A DNA stretch of 64,000 nt from Nonomuraea turcica (GTDB taxonomy: Bacteria; Actinomycetota; Actinomycetes; Streptosporangiales; Streptosporangiaceae), in contig NZ_JAUZQF010000021.1 in the NCBI RefSeq assembly GCF_030718205.1, forward strand, positions 62,001-126,000, in the 5' to 3' direction. A program made the position numbers and the translations under genes. Below, one piece after another: positions 1-8,991 of the stretch; position 1 is the first letter of the stretch, and every line of letters begins with the position of its first letter. The notes beneath the pieces are model-generated. The model was not told where the DNA came from and did not search any database. It was given only the letters and a program-made list of their open reading frames with translations.

Positions 1-1850
1 TGACGTGGGCGGACTACAAGAAGCCGCCCGGCACCACGTGGAACGACCCCGCGGTGAAGGGGTCGAAGCGCACCTTCAAGGGTGCTCTCATCCTGCTCGA
101 CTACCCCAACCAGCAGTTCGTCGTCACCCAGCCCAAGGGCTCGACGATCTACGCCAACCCGAGCGCCGAGGCCCACGACATCCCGCGTGACCAGGTCGCG
201 AAGTTCTACCAGGATTTCCTCAACACCCCGAACGACCTCAACAAGGGCCACACCATCCATGAGTACTGGATGGAGGACTCGGGCGGCCGCTTCGGTGTGG
301 AGCTCACGGGATTCGGCCCGTACACGATGCCGGGCAAGGACCACGAGTACGCCATGGAGTACCAGCGGGACGCCTGCCCGGCCGGTGACACCTGCACCAG
401 GAACCTGCGTACCGACGGCAACGCCGCCTGGCTGGCCGCCGTCGGCCCGGACGTGGCCGCGCAGTTCGACTTCGTCTTCTACCTGAGCGCCGGCCAGGAC
501 GAGTCGTCCACGTGGCAGGAGTTCGGGATGATGAAGTTCCCGACGAAGGAGTCCGTGACCGACGAGTGGGGCCCGCCCGACCCCAACCTCACCAACTGGT
601 CCAGGACCCGCTACGTCGAGTGGACCTCCTGGCAGGCCGGCTCCAACTTCTGGCCCAACGCCCGCTTCGGCGTCGACTCGGTCCAGGCGGAGAGCTCCGG
701 CATGGCGGTCTACGCCCACGAGCTGAGTCACATCATGGGCGTCGCCGACAACTACAACAATCCGTACGCCGTGCCGCCCAAACGGGCGTACACCGGCATC
801 TGGGAGATGCTCAGCCGCGGCAGCTTCAACGGCCCCGGCGGCCCGCACTCGCGCTGGCTGATCCCGCCCACCGCGGGCGCGTCCATGGGCGCCCAGCACA
901 TGCTGCGCAACAAGATCGTGCTGGGGATGGTCGACGAGCAGAACGTCCTGCGGCTGTCGCGCGAGGCGCTGGACGAGTCCGGCCTGGTCACCGCCAAGGT
1001 CCTCGCCCGGGCCGTGCAGCCGGGCCAGGACGAGCTCGCCGGGATCAACATCTCCTTCGACACCGGGGACAAGAGCTCGTGCAGCACGGCCGATCCGCTG
1101 TGCGACGGCGGCGGCTACGAGAACTACACGGTCGAGGTCGTCGACCGCATGGGCACCGACTCCTTCACCCCAGACTCCGGCGTGCTCCTGGCCAAGACCA
1201 AGAACCAGGACCGGGCCCCGTTCGAGTGGGTGGTCGACGCCAACCCGCAGGACATCGGCATGACCGACTACGTGCTGCCGGACGGCACCAAGGTGCCGAT
1301 CACGATCGGCGACTACCGGCAGTTGTCCGACGCCCTCTTCCACGCGGGCACCGACTCGGGCAGCGAGTACGAGTTCGTCGACGAGGCCAACCGCCTGCAC
1401 TTCTACGTCACCGACCTGAAGCGCAACCGTGAGGGCGAGCTGTCCTACACGGTCGCCGTGCGCTCGCTCGACGGCGCGGGACCGCAGCAGCGCGGCGTCA
1501 AGCTGCTCCCCGGCGCCGGCGTCCCGGCCGGCAAGAACATCTCCTCCTGCACCTTCCCGCTGTTCAACACCGGCAAGGCGGCCCTGGCGCAGGGCCAGCA
1601 CCCGGAGGACGTCAGCGCCTACCTGGGCTCCGACGTCTACCGGCTCAAGGCCGAGGTCCAGGGGAAGGGCTGGACCACTCAGGTGCCGAACGCCCTCGCC
1701 TCCGTCGCGTTCGGCAAGCAGGCGCTCGTGACCGTGAACGCGGTCCGCGAGGCCGGCGGCGACCGGCTGGCCAGGGTCAAGCTCACCGCCACCTCGGAGA
1801 GCGACCCGGCCAAGACCATGACCGCCACCTGCCACGTGATCGGCTTGTAG
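1..1850 (+). CDS. M6-family-like secreted metalloprotease, 5' end outside window
   Basis: The reading frame is open from base 3, so the start codon lies upstream of the window. About 615 residues are visible. A zinc-protease HELSH motif (nt 718-732, HExxH), followed by a G-V-A-D-N-Y segment, resembles the immune-inhibitor A / M6 peptidase signature, where the downstream Asp or His completes the zinc site. The region after the catalytic part is beta-rich and has paired Cys, as expected of an exported enzyme. The likely role is extracellular protein degradation. No signal peptide can be seen because the N-terminus is missing. A strong hairpin follows the stop codon directly. Exact family assignment within the gluzincin/metzincin group is uncertain. 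Confidence 0.75.
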   Translation, partial: TWADYKKPPGTTWNDPAVKGSKRTFKGALILLDYPNQQFVVTQPKGSTIYANPSAEAHDIPRDQVAKFYQDFLNTPNDLNKGHTIHEYWMEDSGGRFGVELTGFGPYTMPGKDHEYAMEYQRDACPAGDTCTRNLRTDGNAAWLAAVGPDVAAQFDFVFYLSAGQDESSTWQEFGMMKFPTKESVTDEWGPPDPNLTNWSRTRYVEWTSWQAGSNFWPNARFGVDSVQAESSGMAVYAHELSHIMGVADNYNNPYAVPPKRAYTGIWEMLSRGSFNGPGGPHSRWLIPPTAGASMGAQHMLRNKIVLGMVDEQNVLRLSREALDESGLVTAKVLARAVQPGQDELAGINISFDTGDKSSCSTADPLCDGGGYENYTVEVVDRMGTDSFTPDSGVLLAKTKNQDRAPFEWVVDANPQDIGMTDYVLPDGTKVPITIGDYRQLSDALFHAGTDSGSEYEFVDEANRLHFYVTDLKRNREGELSYTVAVRSLDGAGPQQRGVKLLPGAGVPAGKNISSCTFPLFNTGKAALAQGQHPEDVSAYLGSDVYRLKAEVQGKGWTTQVPNALASVAFGKQALVTVNAVREAGGDRLARVKLTATSESDPAKTMTATCHVIGL

Positions 1851-1860
1851 CGGAAAGCCG

Positions 1861-1890
1861 TGGGGTACGGCTGGCGCGGGCCGTACCCCA
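1861..1890 (+). terminator. hairpin after the metalloprotease gene
   Basis: A perfect 10-bp inverted repeat (TGGGGTACGG / CCGTACCCCA) with a 10-nt loop begins 11 nt after the stop codon. There is no uridine run, as is common for high-GC actinobacterial terminators. It separates the protease from the NB-ARC gene starting at 1925. Confidence 0.6.
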
Positions 1891-1924
1891 TTCGGTTGAA
1901 TCACCCCCGTAGAGGGGGTGTTCA

Positions 1925-4477
1925 TTGACCGGGGACCTGCCCGACAAGACAGACAATCTTCCAGAAAAGCCGCGAAGACGTCGAAGAAAGGTGCCATGGG
2001 CGGCATCCGTCTCCGCTGGCCTGGCGGCGGCAGCGGCGAGCGTCCTGGCGGCATCGGTGGAGTGGGAGATCCCGCCGCTCGCCAAGGTCGGCGTGACCCT
2101 GGGGGCGGCCATCCTCGTCGGGCTCACCACGTGGGCCACCACAGAGTCGCGGCCCAGACGTCCGGAGATCAGCGGCAGCGCCGGCGGCGTCGCGCCCGAC
2201 CAGTGGCCGCCCGTCCCCGAGCACTTCACCGGCCGTGCCGAAGCCCTGGCCGAGCTGCGTGACGTCTTCGCCTCTCGCCGCAAGGCCACGGACCTCTCGC
2301 CGCCCCTCGTCGTCTCCGTGTACGGCCGCGGCGGCGTCGGCAAGTCGGCGCTCATGACCCGGTTCGGGCAGGAGGTCGCCGACTGGTTCCCCGACGGCCG
2401 GCTCTACGCCGACCTGCGCGGCGGCGTCGACGCCCCCGTACGCCCCGACGAGGTCCTCATCGGCTTCCTGCGCGCGCTGGACGTGCGCCTGACCACCGAC
2501 CCCGGCGGCCTGGACGAATTACGCAAACTCTGGCTGACCTGGACCAAGGGCCGCAGGATCCTCATCGGCCTGGACAACGCCCACGACGCCGACCAGGTCA
2601 AACCGCTGATCCCGGCCGAGCCGGGGTGCGCGGTGCTGGTGACGTCGCGCGCGCCGCTGTTCCTGAACGGCACCCACGACACGCGGCTCGGCGTCTTCAG
2701 CGAGGCACACGGCGTGGAGCTGCTGGCCAGGCTCAGCGGCGGCGCCAGGATCGTCGACGACCTCGACTCCGCCAAGGAGATCGTCCGGCTGTGCGACTAC
2801 CTGCCGCTGGCGATCAACATCTGCGGCGGCCGGCTTGCCACCCGCGAGCAGTGGACGCTGCGCGAGATGGCCGGCCGGCTGGCCGACACGCGCCGCATCC
2901 TCGACCAGCTGGAGCTGGCCCCGACCGTCGACAAGAGCGTGCGCGCCTCGGTGCAGCTCAGCTACGACGACTGCACCGGCATGCAGCGCCGGCTGCTGCG
3001 CCTGCTCAGCGCGCTGCCCGCGCCCGACGTGCCGGGCTGGGTGGCCGGCGAGCTGCTCGACATCTCCGGCCTCGACGGCGCCGACCAGCTGGAGGCGCTC
3101 ATCGACGCCCAGCTCGCCGAGTGCTCGGGCACCGACCAGACCGGCGCCATGCGCTACCGGCTGCACGACCTGGTCCGGGTCTTCGCCGCGGAGCTGACCG
3201 AGCAGGACGAGAGCGAGCGGCGCAGGGCCGCGATCGAGCGGGTGCTCTACGGTTACCGCCGCCGCGCCGAGGAGGCCGCGCAGAACCGCTGGCCGCAGGA
3301 CTGGAGCCGGGGCGGCCGCCGCGCCAGCGCTGACGGGCAGCTGCGGGCCGGCGACTGGCTCAACGCCGAGCGCCTCTCGCTGCTCGCCATGATCAACCTG
3401 GCCAGGCAGCTGGAGCTGTGGGAGCTGACGTGGGGCCTGGCCAGGGCGTTCTGCTCGCTGTGCCACTCGCTGCGCGCCTACTGGGCCGACTGGAAGGCGG
3501 TCGCGGAGATCGGCTGCGCGGCCGCCGAGCGGAGCGGGGACCGGCGCTCCCTGGCCATCGCCCTGCTCGACAGCGCCTCCGTGCACGGCGGCCTCGGGCT
3601 GCGCGGGCGGGCTTTGGAGGAGGCCGAGCAGGCCCTGGAGATCTTCACCGAGCTCGGCGAGTCGTGGTGGGCGGCCAGGTGCATGCGCGGAATCGGGATG
3701 ACGTTGTACAGCGACGGCCACCTGGACCGGGCGCAGGACTACCTGATCGGGGCGATCACCGCGTTCAAGGGCGAGGAGGACCTGTGGTGGATGGCCCGCA
3801 CCCAGCGCAACCTCGCCGAGATGCGGATGGCCGAGCGGCGGCCCGAGGAGGCCAGGGAGCTGCTGGAGGGCGCGCTGGAGATCTTCAAGCGCGAAGGCAA
3901 CCGTTACTCCGAGGCCCAGACGCTGCGGGTCTACGGTGAGGTGCTGGCCGCTCAGGCGCGGGGCGAGCTGGCGGCGGGCGACCACCGGGCCGCGACCCAC
4001 CTCTTCACCCGGGCGGGGTTCAGCCTGGACCGGGCGGCCGAGATGTTCCGGCAGCGCGGTGAGCTGTGGGAAGAGGCTCGCTGCCTGCGAGCGGCCGGCG
4101 AGGTCGGCGACCCGGCCAACGGGCTGCGCGAGCTGGAGTACGTCCGGCGGGCCGAGGAGATCCTCGTGGCCCTGGGCGACTCGTGGGGGGTGGCCCGCAA
4201 CGCCGTGTCGGCCGGCCGGGGGCTGGCCCGGCTGGGCCGGATCGAGGAGTCGGAGGCGGAGCTGCGCCGCGCCGTCCAGGCGTTCGAGGAGCTGGAGGAC
4301 CGGTGGTGGATGGCGCGGAGCCTGCGTTACCTGGGCGAGGCGCACCTGGAGGCCGGCGGGCGCCAGGCGGCCGTGGCGCCGCTGGAGCAGGCCAGGGAGA
4401 TCTACCGCAGCCTCGGCAACGAGGCCGGCATGCGCCGCACCCTCGAGCTGCTCAGGCGCGCGGCGTCCTCGGCATAG
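1925..4477 (+). CDS. membrane-anchored NB-ARC (STAND) ATPase with TPR repeats
   Basis: This is an 850-residue signal-transduction ATPase of the AP-ATPase/STAND class. Two hydrophobic segments (about residues 24-44 and 53-71) follow a basic N-terminus and should anchor it in the membrane. An NB-ARC domain follows: P-loop G-R-G-G-V-G-K140-S, Walker B around R-R-I-L-I-G-L-D, and a GLPL-like L-P-L-A-I-N motif. The second half (from about residue 480) is tetratricopeptide-like, with repeated helical pairs such as A-L-E-I-F-T-E-L. There is no SARP, LuxR or other DNA-binding domain. The start is taken as TTG because GAGGGGGTG lies 4-6 nt upstream; no in-frame ATG fits better. Its partner is unknown. 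The downstream convergent gene ends 6 nt away. Confidence 0.85.
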   Translation: MTGDLPDKTDNLPEKPRRRRRKVPWAASVSAGLAAAAASVLAASVEWEIPPLAKVGVTLGAAILVGLTTWATTESRPRRPEISGSAGGVAPDQWPPVPEHFTGRAEALAELRDVFASRRKATDLSPPLVVSVYGRGGVGKSALMTRFGQEVADWFPDGRLYADLRGGVDAPVRPDEVLIGFLRALDVRLTTDPGGLDELRKLWLTWTKGRRILIGLDNAHDADQVKPLIPAEPGCAVLVTSRAPLFLNGTHDTRLGVFSEAHGVELLARLSGGARIVDDLDSAKEIVRLCDYLPLAINICGGRLATREQWTLREMAGRLADTRRILDQLELAPTVDKSVRASVQLSYDDCTGMQRRLLRLLSALPAPDVPGWVAGELLDISGLDGADQLEALIDAQLAECSGTDQTGAMRYRLHDLVRVFAAELTEQDESERRRAAIERVLYGYRRRAEEAAQNRWPQDWSRGGRRASADGQLRAGDWLNAERLSLLAMINLARQLELWELTWGLARAFCSLCHSLRAYWADWKAVAEIGCAAAERSGDRRSLAIALLDSASVHGGLGLRGRALEEAEQALEIFTELGESWWAARCMRGIGMTLYSDGHLDRAQDYLIGAITAFKGEEDLWWMARTQRNLAEMRMAERRPEEARELLEGALEIFKREGNRYSEAQTLRVYGEVLAAQARGELAAGDHRAATHLFTRAGFSLDRAAEMFRQRGELWEEARCLRAAGEVGDPANGLRELEYVRRAEEILVALGDSWGVARNAVSAGRGLARLGRIEESEAELRRAVQAFEELEDRWWMARSLRYLGEAHLEAGGRQAAVAPLEQAREIYRSLGNEAGMRRTLELLRRAASSA

Positions 4478-4483
4478 TCGCTG

Positions 4484-5356
4484 CTAGGTGAGCGGGGTCC
4501 TGAGCAGCTCCCCGGCCGCCAGCCTGGCCTGGCTGATGCTCTCCTCGAACATCTTGCGCGCGTGCGCCGCCTGGTCGGCCAGCTCCCTGATGTGCTGGCG
4601 GGCCAGCTGGTCGTGCACGGTCTCGGCGATCAGCTGCTGGTATTCCGGGGTCTTGGCGGCCAGCGCCTCCAGCCGCTTGTGCGTGTGGTAGACCTTGTCC
4701 GCCTTGATCACCTGCTTGGCGTACTTCTCCAGGTGGCGCACCCGCTGCGACAACGACGTCCAGGCGGCGTCCAGCGCGCTCGTGTACGGCTTGAACGCGT
4801 CTTCCATGCCCGGCGGCAGCTCGCGAGGGATGAGCTTGCCGTGCTCGGCGTGCATGGACGACAACTTGCGCAGCCGCTGCGCGATCTGCCAGACCTCCTC
4901 CGGCAGCGTCACCTGGTTGTCGATGCTGTCGATCAGTCCCGCCCGGTGCACCTTGGAGTTGAGTATCGCCTCGACCGCGTTCTGCGCGCGGCGCAGCAAC
5001 ATCTGGCAGGGATAGTCGAGGTCCTCGGCCATGATGTAGTGCTCGGCATGGGTCTGCGCCAGCCGGAGTCTTCGTTTGGTCGTGCGATAGGAGCCGTCCA
5101 ACGCCATCCACCGGATCAGCGCGATCATGCTGATGCCGAGACTCGCCACGAAGACGCCGTACCCACCGGTCACCAAGAAGATCAGCAGGAGGAAGCCGGG
5201 GAGCACGAACAGCAGGGCGGGGTTGTACGAGGTGTCCATTCGCTTGCCGGTTCGAGCCATGCGCAGGATGTGCGGGCTCGACCGCAGCTCTACCGAGATC
5301 TCCGGGGGCAGCGAGGGATCGATCACCAGCCGTGGAGGCAGAGCTCGTGGATCCAT
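4484..5356 (-). CDS. unknown two-TM membrane protein with long helical tail
   Basis: I do not recognise the family. The 290-residue product has two adjacent membrane segments (about residues 46-64 and 66-84) and then about 200 residues of charged, alpha-helical and probably coiled-coil sequence rich in Arg, Glu, Leu and Gln. The layout suggests a membrane-tethered scaffold or sensor rather than an enzyme, and no catalytic motif is visible. It converges on the NB-ARC gene with only 6 nt between the stops. It is divergent from the phosphatase gene at 5421, sharing a short 64-nt promoter region. Confidence 0.75.
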   Translation of the reverse strand: MDPRALPPRLVIDPSLPPEISVELRSSPHILRMARTGKRMDTSYNPALLFVLPGFLLLIFLVTGGYGVFVASLGISMIALIRWMALDGSYRTTKRRLRLAQTHAEHYIMAEDLDYPCQMLLRRAQNAVEAILNSKVHRAGLIDSIDNQVTLPEEVWQIAQRLRKLSSMHAEHGKLIPRELPPGMEDAFKPYTSALDAAWTSLSQRVRHLEKYAKQVIKADKVYHTHKRLEALAAKTPEYQQLIAETVHDQLARQHIRELADQAAHARKMFEESISQARLAAGELLRTPLT

Positions 5357-5420
5357 ACGTTCATGCTGCGTTATGAACCTCGAATCCGCTCATATTTGGT
5401 GGACATATAGGGTCGAGATA

Positions 5421-6224
5421 ATGAGCGAGATGACAAGGTGGATTGATCTTGAAGGCGCGGTCAACGCGCGTGACCTGGGCGGGCTTCCCACGCGTGACGG
5501 CGGCGTCACACAGCGCGGGCGGATCTTCCGGGCCGACAATCTCCAGGGGCTCACGCCCCGGGACGTGGGCCTGCTGGTCGGCGAGCTGAAACTGCGGCAC
5601 GTCGTGGACCTCCGCTCCAACGCGGAGGTCTCGCTTGAGGGCCCCGGCCCGCTGACCCTGGTGCCGGAGGTGCGGCATCACCATTTGACGCTGTTCGCCG
5701 AGGGCGGCCGGCACACCGACGTCGAGGCCGATACCGCTCCTGGCGCCATCGACGGCGACCGGGTGCTGCCGTGGGCGGAGCGGGTGCTCGACGAGGAGCT
5801 GCGGGTGACCGGCTTCTACTTCGGCTACCTGCGTGACCGCCCGTCCGCGGTGGTGGCGGCCCTGCGCACGATGGCGCTGGACGAGGGGGCGGCGCTGGTG
5901 CACTGCGCGGCGGGCAAGGACCGCACGGGCGTGCTGGCGGCGCTGGCGCTCGAGGTGGCGGGCGCCACCAGGGAGGCCATCGTGGAGGACTACGTCGCCA
6001 CGGGGGAGCGGCTGGAGCTGATTCTCACGCGGCTGCGGGGCAGCGACACCTACCGCGGCGACCTGGACTCCCGGCCGGCCGACGACCACAAGCCCCGGGC
6101 GAAATACATCGAGCAGTTCCTGGACGTCCTGGACGACCGCTTCGGCGGCCCGATGGGCTGGCTGACCCAGCACGGCTGGACGACCACCGACACCGAGGCC
6201 CTACGCTCCCGCCTGCGGGACTGA
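5421..6224 (+). CDS. PTP-like tyrosine/serine phosphatase (DUF/Y_phosphatase3 type)
   Basis: The 267-residue cytosolic phosphatase contains the Cys-x5-Arg loop H-C162-A-A-G-K-D-R168-T-G, in which Cys162 is the nucleophile and Arg168 binds phosphate. The N-terminal N-A-R-D-L-G-G motif is typical of the bacterial Y_phosphatase3 family (IphP, PtpB of mycobacteria). A possible general acid lies in the preceding loop. The reading frame continues upstream without a stop to 5127, but that part overlaps the divergent gene. ATG 5421 is chosen because it directly precedes the conserved family N-terminus; ATG 5430 is the alternative. The substrate is unknown: PtpB-type enzymes have broad specificity including phospholipids. 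Confidence 0.85.
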   Translation: MSEMTRWIDLEGAVNARDLGGLPTRDGGVTQRGRIFRADNLQGLTPRDVGLLVGELKLRHVVDLRSNAEVSLEGPGPLTLVPEVRHHHLTLFAEGGRHTDVEADTAPGAIDGDRVLPWAERVLDEELRVTGFYFGYLRDRPSAVVAALRTMALDEGAALVHCAAGKDRTGVLAALALEVAGATREAIVEDYVATGERLELILTRLRGSDTYRGDLDSRPADDHKPRAKYIEQFLDVLDDRFGGPMGWLTQHGWTTTDTEALRSRLRD

Positions 6225-6229
6225 CGTTC

Positions 6230-6262
6230 GGGGCAGCCGGGCGTTGGGGGCAGCCGGGCGTT
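6230..6262. repeat. two tandem copies of a 16-17 bp unit
   Basis: GGGGCAGCCGGGCGTT occurs at 6230-6245 and again at 6247-6262 in tandem. The second copy runs into the stop codon of the minus-strand oxidoreductase, and a degenerate CAGCCGGACG follows inside its coding end. The unit lies in the 37-nt gap between two convergent genes. It is probably a replication-slippage product. Confidence 0.7.
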
Positions 6263-7302
6263 CAGGACAGCCGGACGACGATGCGCCGATCGGCCGACAA
6301 CCGTGCCGCCTCGATGACGGAGAGCGCCTCGACGGCGCTCTCCGGATCCACCGGCGGCGCCGCCCCGTCCCGCACCGCCGCCACGACGCCACGGTAGAAG
6401 TCCAGGTACGCCCCCGGCTCGGTACGCACGACCCGGTGCTCGTCATCCGTGCCGAGCACGCCCCAGCGCGCTTCCTCATCCTCCCCGAACCCCGGCGCAT
6501 CGGGCGCGATCCCGGCCCGCAACCGCTCCTCCTGCACATCCATCCCGTGCTTCACGAACCCCGCCGCCGACCCCAGCACCCGAAACCGCGGCCCGAGCCG
6601 CGCCGCCACAGAACTCACCCACAGATGCGAGCGCACCCCGCCGGCATGCGTCAACGCCACGAACGTGTCGTCGTCCGAGGCCACCCCGTCACGCCGGACG
6701 TCACTCTCGCAGTAGACCTCGTGGACCGGCCCCAGCAGGTGCAAGGCCTGATCGACGAGATGACTCCCGAGGTCGTACAGCAGCCCGCCGACTTCCTCCA
6801 GACCGCCGGCCTCCCGCCATCCGCCCTTGGGCACCGGCCGCCACCGCTCGAAGCGCGACTCGAACCGCCGCACGCCACCCAGCGCCCCATCACCGACCAG
6901 CCGCCGCACCGTGAGAAAGTCACCATCCCACCGCCGATTCTGGAACACGGTGAGCATGACCCCGCGTTCCTTGGCCAGCCGCACGAGCTCCCGCCCTTCC
7001 TCGGCGGTCCTGGCGAGCGGCTTGTCCACGACCACAGGCAGTCCCTGCTCAATGGCCGCCGCGGCAAGGGAAACATGCGTCCTGTTCGGCGAAGCGACCA
7101 CCACAAGATCACACCGCCCCCAAAGCTCCTCAACCTCCGCCACGCCGGCAGCCCCGTACCGAGCACCGACCTCGGCCTGCCGCTCGGGATCCCGGGTCAC
7201 GACGGCAGCCAACGACAACCCAGGAGTGGCATGGATCAGCGGCGCATGAAAGACCGCCCCCGCCACGCCGTAACCGACCAGCCCCACCCTGATGTCGCTC
7301 AT
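6262..7302 (-). CDS. Gfo/Idh/MocA family NAD(P)-dependent oxidoreductase
   Basis: The 346-residue dehydrogenase has an N-terminal Rossmann fold with G-L-V-G-Y-G-V-A-G binding NAD(P), and a V-V-V-D-K-P motif in place of the canonical EKP, whose Lys is catalytic. The C-terminal half is the alpha/beta sheet domain typical of the family and contains a D-L-G-S-H-L segment with the conserved His. Members oxidise or reduce sugars, inositols or related polyols; the substrate cannot be read from sequence. The gene stands alone, with no sugar transporter beside it. Length matches the family norm of about 340-380 residues. Confidence 0.9.
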   Translation of the reverse strand: MSDIRVGLVGYGVAGAVFHAPLIHATPGLSLAAVVTRDPERQAEVGARYGAAGVAEVEELWGRCDLVVVASPNRTHVSLAAAAIEQGLPVVVDKPLARTAEEGRELVRLAKERGVMLTVFQNRRWDGDFLTVRRLVGDGALGGVRRFESRFERWRPVPKGGWREAGGLEEVGGLLYDLGSHLVDQALHLLGPVHEVYCESDVRRDGVASDDDTFVALTHAGGVRSHLWVSSVAARLGPRFRVLGSAAGFVKHGMDVQEERLRAGIAPDAPGFGEDEEARWGVLGTDDEHRVVRTEPGAYLDFYRGVVAAVRDGAAPPVDPESAVEALSVIEAARLSADRRIVVRLS

Positions 7303-7487
7303 CGGCCCAGGCTATCGAAACCACGTAGTCGGCCCAGAATGCGCTCCGTAACGGCGGCCCGCCGGTGAAGGGCTCAGAGGCCGTGTTCCTGGAGGGCCCT
7401 GCTTATGGTCGCGCTCGCGCGGGGCTCCGCTGGTCACGCAAGCTGCCGCTCTCCGCCCCAGGCTCGCCGCTCCGTCAGCCGAAGTAC

Positions 7488-7509
7488 GCCGAGTGGCGGC
7501 CCACTCGGC
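7488..7509 (-). terminator. hairpin downstream of PAC2 gene
   Basis: A perfect 9-bp stem (GCCGAGTGG / CCACTCGGC) with a CGGC tetraloop lies 23 nt past the stop of the PAC2 gene, inside the 230-nt gap between PAC2 and the oxidoreductase. There is no U-tract. I see no gene in the rest of that gap. Confidence 0.5.
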
Positions 7510-7532
7510 ACCGCCGTACAAGAAAATGGTCT

Positions 7533-8441
7533 TTATGGGTTTTGCGGATCATCTCGCTCAGCGAGAAACCGCTCAAACTGAGCAGCGAGCTCATCCCCCG
7601 TCGGCATCGGGGTCGACTCGGCGATGAGGTTTTCGCGGTCGCTGCCGGCGGCGAACGCGTCGTACTGCTGCTCGAGCCCCGTGATGGCGGTGGACAGCTC
7701 GGCGGACGCCTGGATCTGCTCTTCGATCTCCACGTTCGTACGCTGGGCCGCATCACGCAGCGTGTCCATCGGGAACACCAGCCCCGTCCCCCGCGTCACG
7801 GCCTCCAGCGCGGTCACGGCGGCCGTCGGGTATTCGGCCTGGGACAGGTAGTGCGGCACGTGCACCGCGTATCCCAGCGCGTCGTGCCCCTGCGCCCCCA
7901 ACCGGAACTCGATCAGCGCCGCCACGCTCCCCGGAACCTGGACACGCCCGAACGCGCTCGTTTGCGAATTTATTAGCTCAGGCCTGCTCGCGTGCATCGT
8001 GAGACCCAGCGGGCGGGTGTGCGGCACCGCCATCGGGATCCCGTGCATCGTCACCAGCTTGCTCACCCCCAGCCGCGCCACCAGCGTCCCCACGGCTTGG
8101 GTGAACAACTCCCACTCCCGATCGGGCTCGGGCCCGCTCATCACCAGGAACTGCGTCCCCGTCGAGTCCCTCATGACATGAACGGCCAGCTCCGGGCTCT
8201 CACACTCAACCCAGCGGTCGGTGTCGAAGGTCATGATGGGCCGGCGTGACCGGTAGTCGAGCAACCGGTCCACGTCGAACGTCGCCACGACCCGGTGCTC
8301 CAGCTCGGCCAGCAGGTGGCCCAGCGCGAGACGTCCGGCGCCGCCCGCGTCGACGAAACCGTCGAAGTGGTACAGCAACACCGGATCATGCAGCTCGGGC
8401 GCGTCATCTGCGAGCTTGTAGAGATCCTTCGGGTCGAACAC
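7533..8441 (-). CDS. PAC2 (proteasome assembly chaperone-like) family protein
   Basis: The 302-residue protein shows the actinobacterial PAC2 pattern: an N-terminal L-Y-H-F-D-G-F-V-D-A-G-G-A-G segment, a central H-G-I-P-M-A-V-P-H-T-R-P motif and a Y-A-V-H-V-P-H-Y-L segment. It ends in a helical tail with many Glu. The family is universal in proteasome-bearing actinobacteria. The name comes from eukaryotic PAC2; the bacterial function is not established. It is divergent from the ankyrin gene at 8557 across a 115-nt promoter region. Confidence 0.88.
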   Translation of the reverse strand: MFDPKDLYKLADDAPELHDPVLLYHFDGFVDAGGAGRLALGHLLAELEHRVVATFDVDRLLDYRSRRPIMTFDTDRWVECESPELAVHVMRDSTGTQFLVMSGPEPDREWELFTQAVGTLVARLGVSKLVTMHGIPMAVPHTRPLGLTMHASRPELINSQTSAFGRVQVPGSVAALIEFRLGAQGHDALGYAVHVPHYLSQAEYPTAAVTALEAVTRGTGLVFPMDTLRDAAQRTNVEIEEQIQASAELSTAITGLEQQYDAFAAGSDRENLIAESTPMPTGDELAAQFERFLAERDDPQNP

Positions 8442-8556
8442 GATTGGACAGCCTTTCCGTAGGTACTCTCCTCAGAACCTATGGCGAGTCGGAACGATTC
8501 CGTGCCAGTGGCGGGGGGCGGAATCATTTCCGTGGGGGGCACCCTATCGGGGCACA

Positions 8557-8937
8557 ATGAGGTCCATGGACGGGGACCCGGAGCTGGAAGAGTTCGCCGC
8601 CAGGATGTTCGACCTGGCCCGGGCGGGCGACACCGAGACGCTGCGCGCCTACGTCGAGGCTGGGGTGCCGGTCAATCTGACCAACGGCAAAGGTGACACT
8701 TTGCTGATGCTGGCGGCGTATTACGGTCACGCGCCGACGGTGCGGATGCTCATCGAGCTGGGCGCCGATGTCGACCGGCCCAACGACCGCGGTCAGACCC
8801 CCTTGGCCGGAGCGGTCTTCAAGAAGGAGCTGGCGGTGGTCACGGCGCTGGTCGACGCGGGTGCCGACCCCCATGCGGGCGAGCCCTCTGCCGTGGACAC
8901 CGCCCGCATGTTCGGTATGGAGGGGTTGTTCTCATGA
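8557..8937 (+). CDS. small ankyrin-repeat protein
   Basis: This 126-residue cytosolic protein contains about three ankyrin repeats, with recognisable G-D-T-L-L-M-L-A-A-Y-Y-G-H and G-Q-T-P-L-A-G-A-V consensus segments and L-I-E-L-G-A-D-V turns. Ankyrin stacks bind protein partners; no enzymatic domain is attached. ATG 8557 and ATG 8566 (M-D-G-D-P-E) are both possible starts. The stop codon lies inside the first unit of a 20-bp tandem repeat. It converges on the terpene synthase gene, 54 nt away. Confidence 0.82.
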   Translation: MRSMDGDPELEEFAARMFDLARAGDTETLRAYVEAGVPVNLTNGKGDTLLMLAAYYGHAPTVRMLIELGADVDRPNDRGQTPLAGAVFKKELAVVTALVDAGADPHAGEPSAVDTARMFGMEGLFS

Positions 8938-8984
8938 ACAGGGGGTTGTTCTCATGAACAGGGGGTTGTTCTCATGAACAGGGG
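8921..8984. repeat. 20-bp tandem repeat, three full copies
   Basis: Three head-to-tail copies of GGGGGTTGTTCTCATGAACA occupy 8921-8940, 8941-8960 and 8961-8980. The first base of copy 1 is A; otherwise they are identical. The next four bases begin a fourth copy. Each unit contains the palindrome TCATGA. The first copy encodes the end of the ankyrin protein and its stop. Confidence 0.92.
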
Positions 8985-8991
8985 AGTCGTT

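Noticed and set aside
7303..7532. A possible gene remnant or small RNA in the gap between the oxidoreductase and PAC2.
   Set aside because: No coding pattern or recognisable RNA fold apart from the hairpin at 7488-7509.
8921..8984. CRISPR array.
   Set aside because: The 20-bp units are directly adjacent with no spacers, and there are no cas genes.
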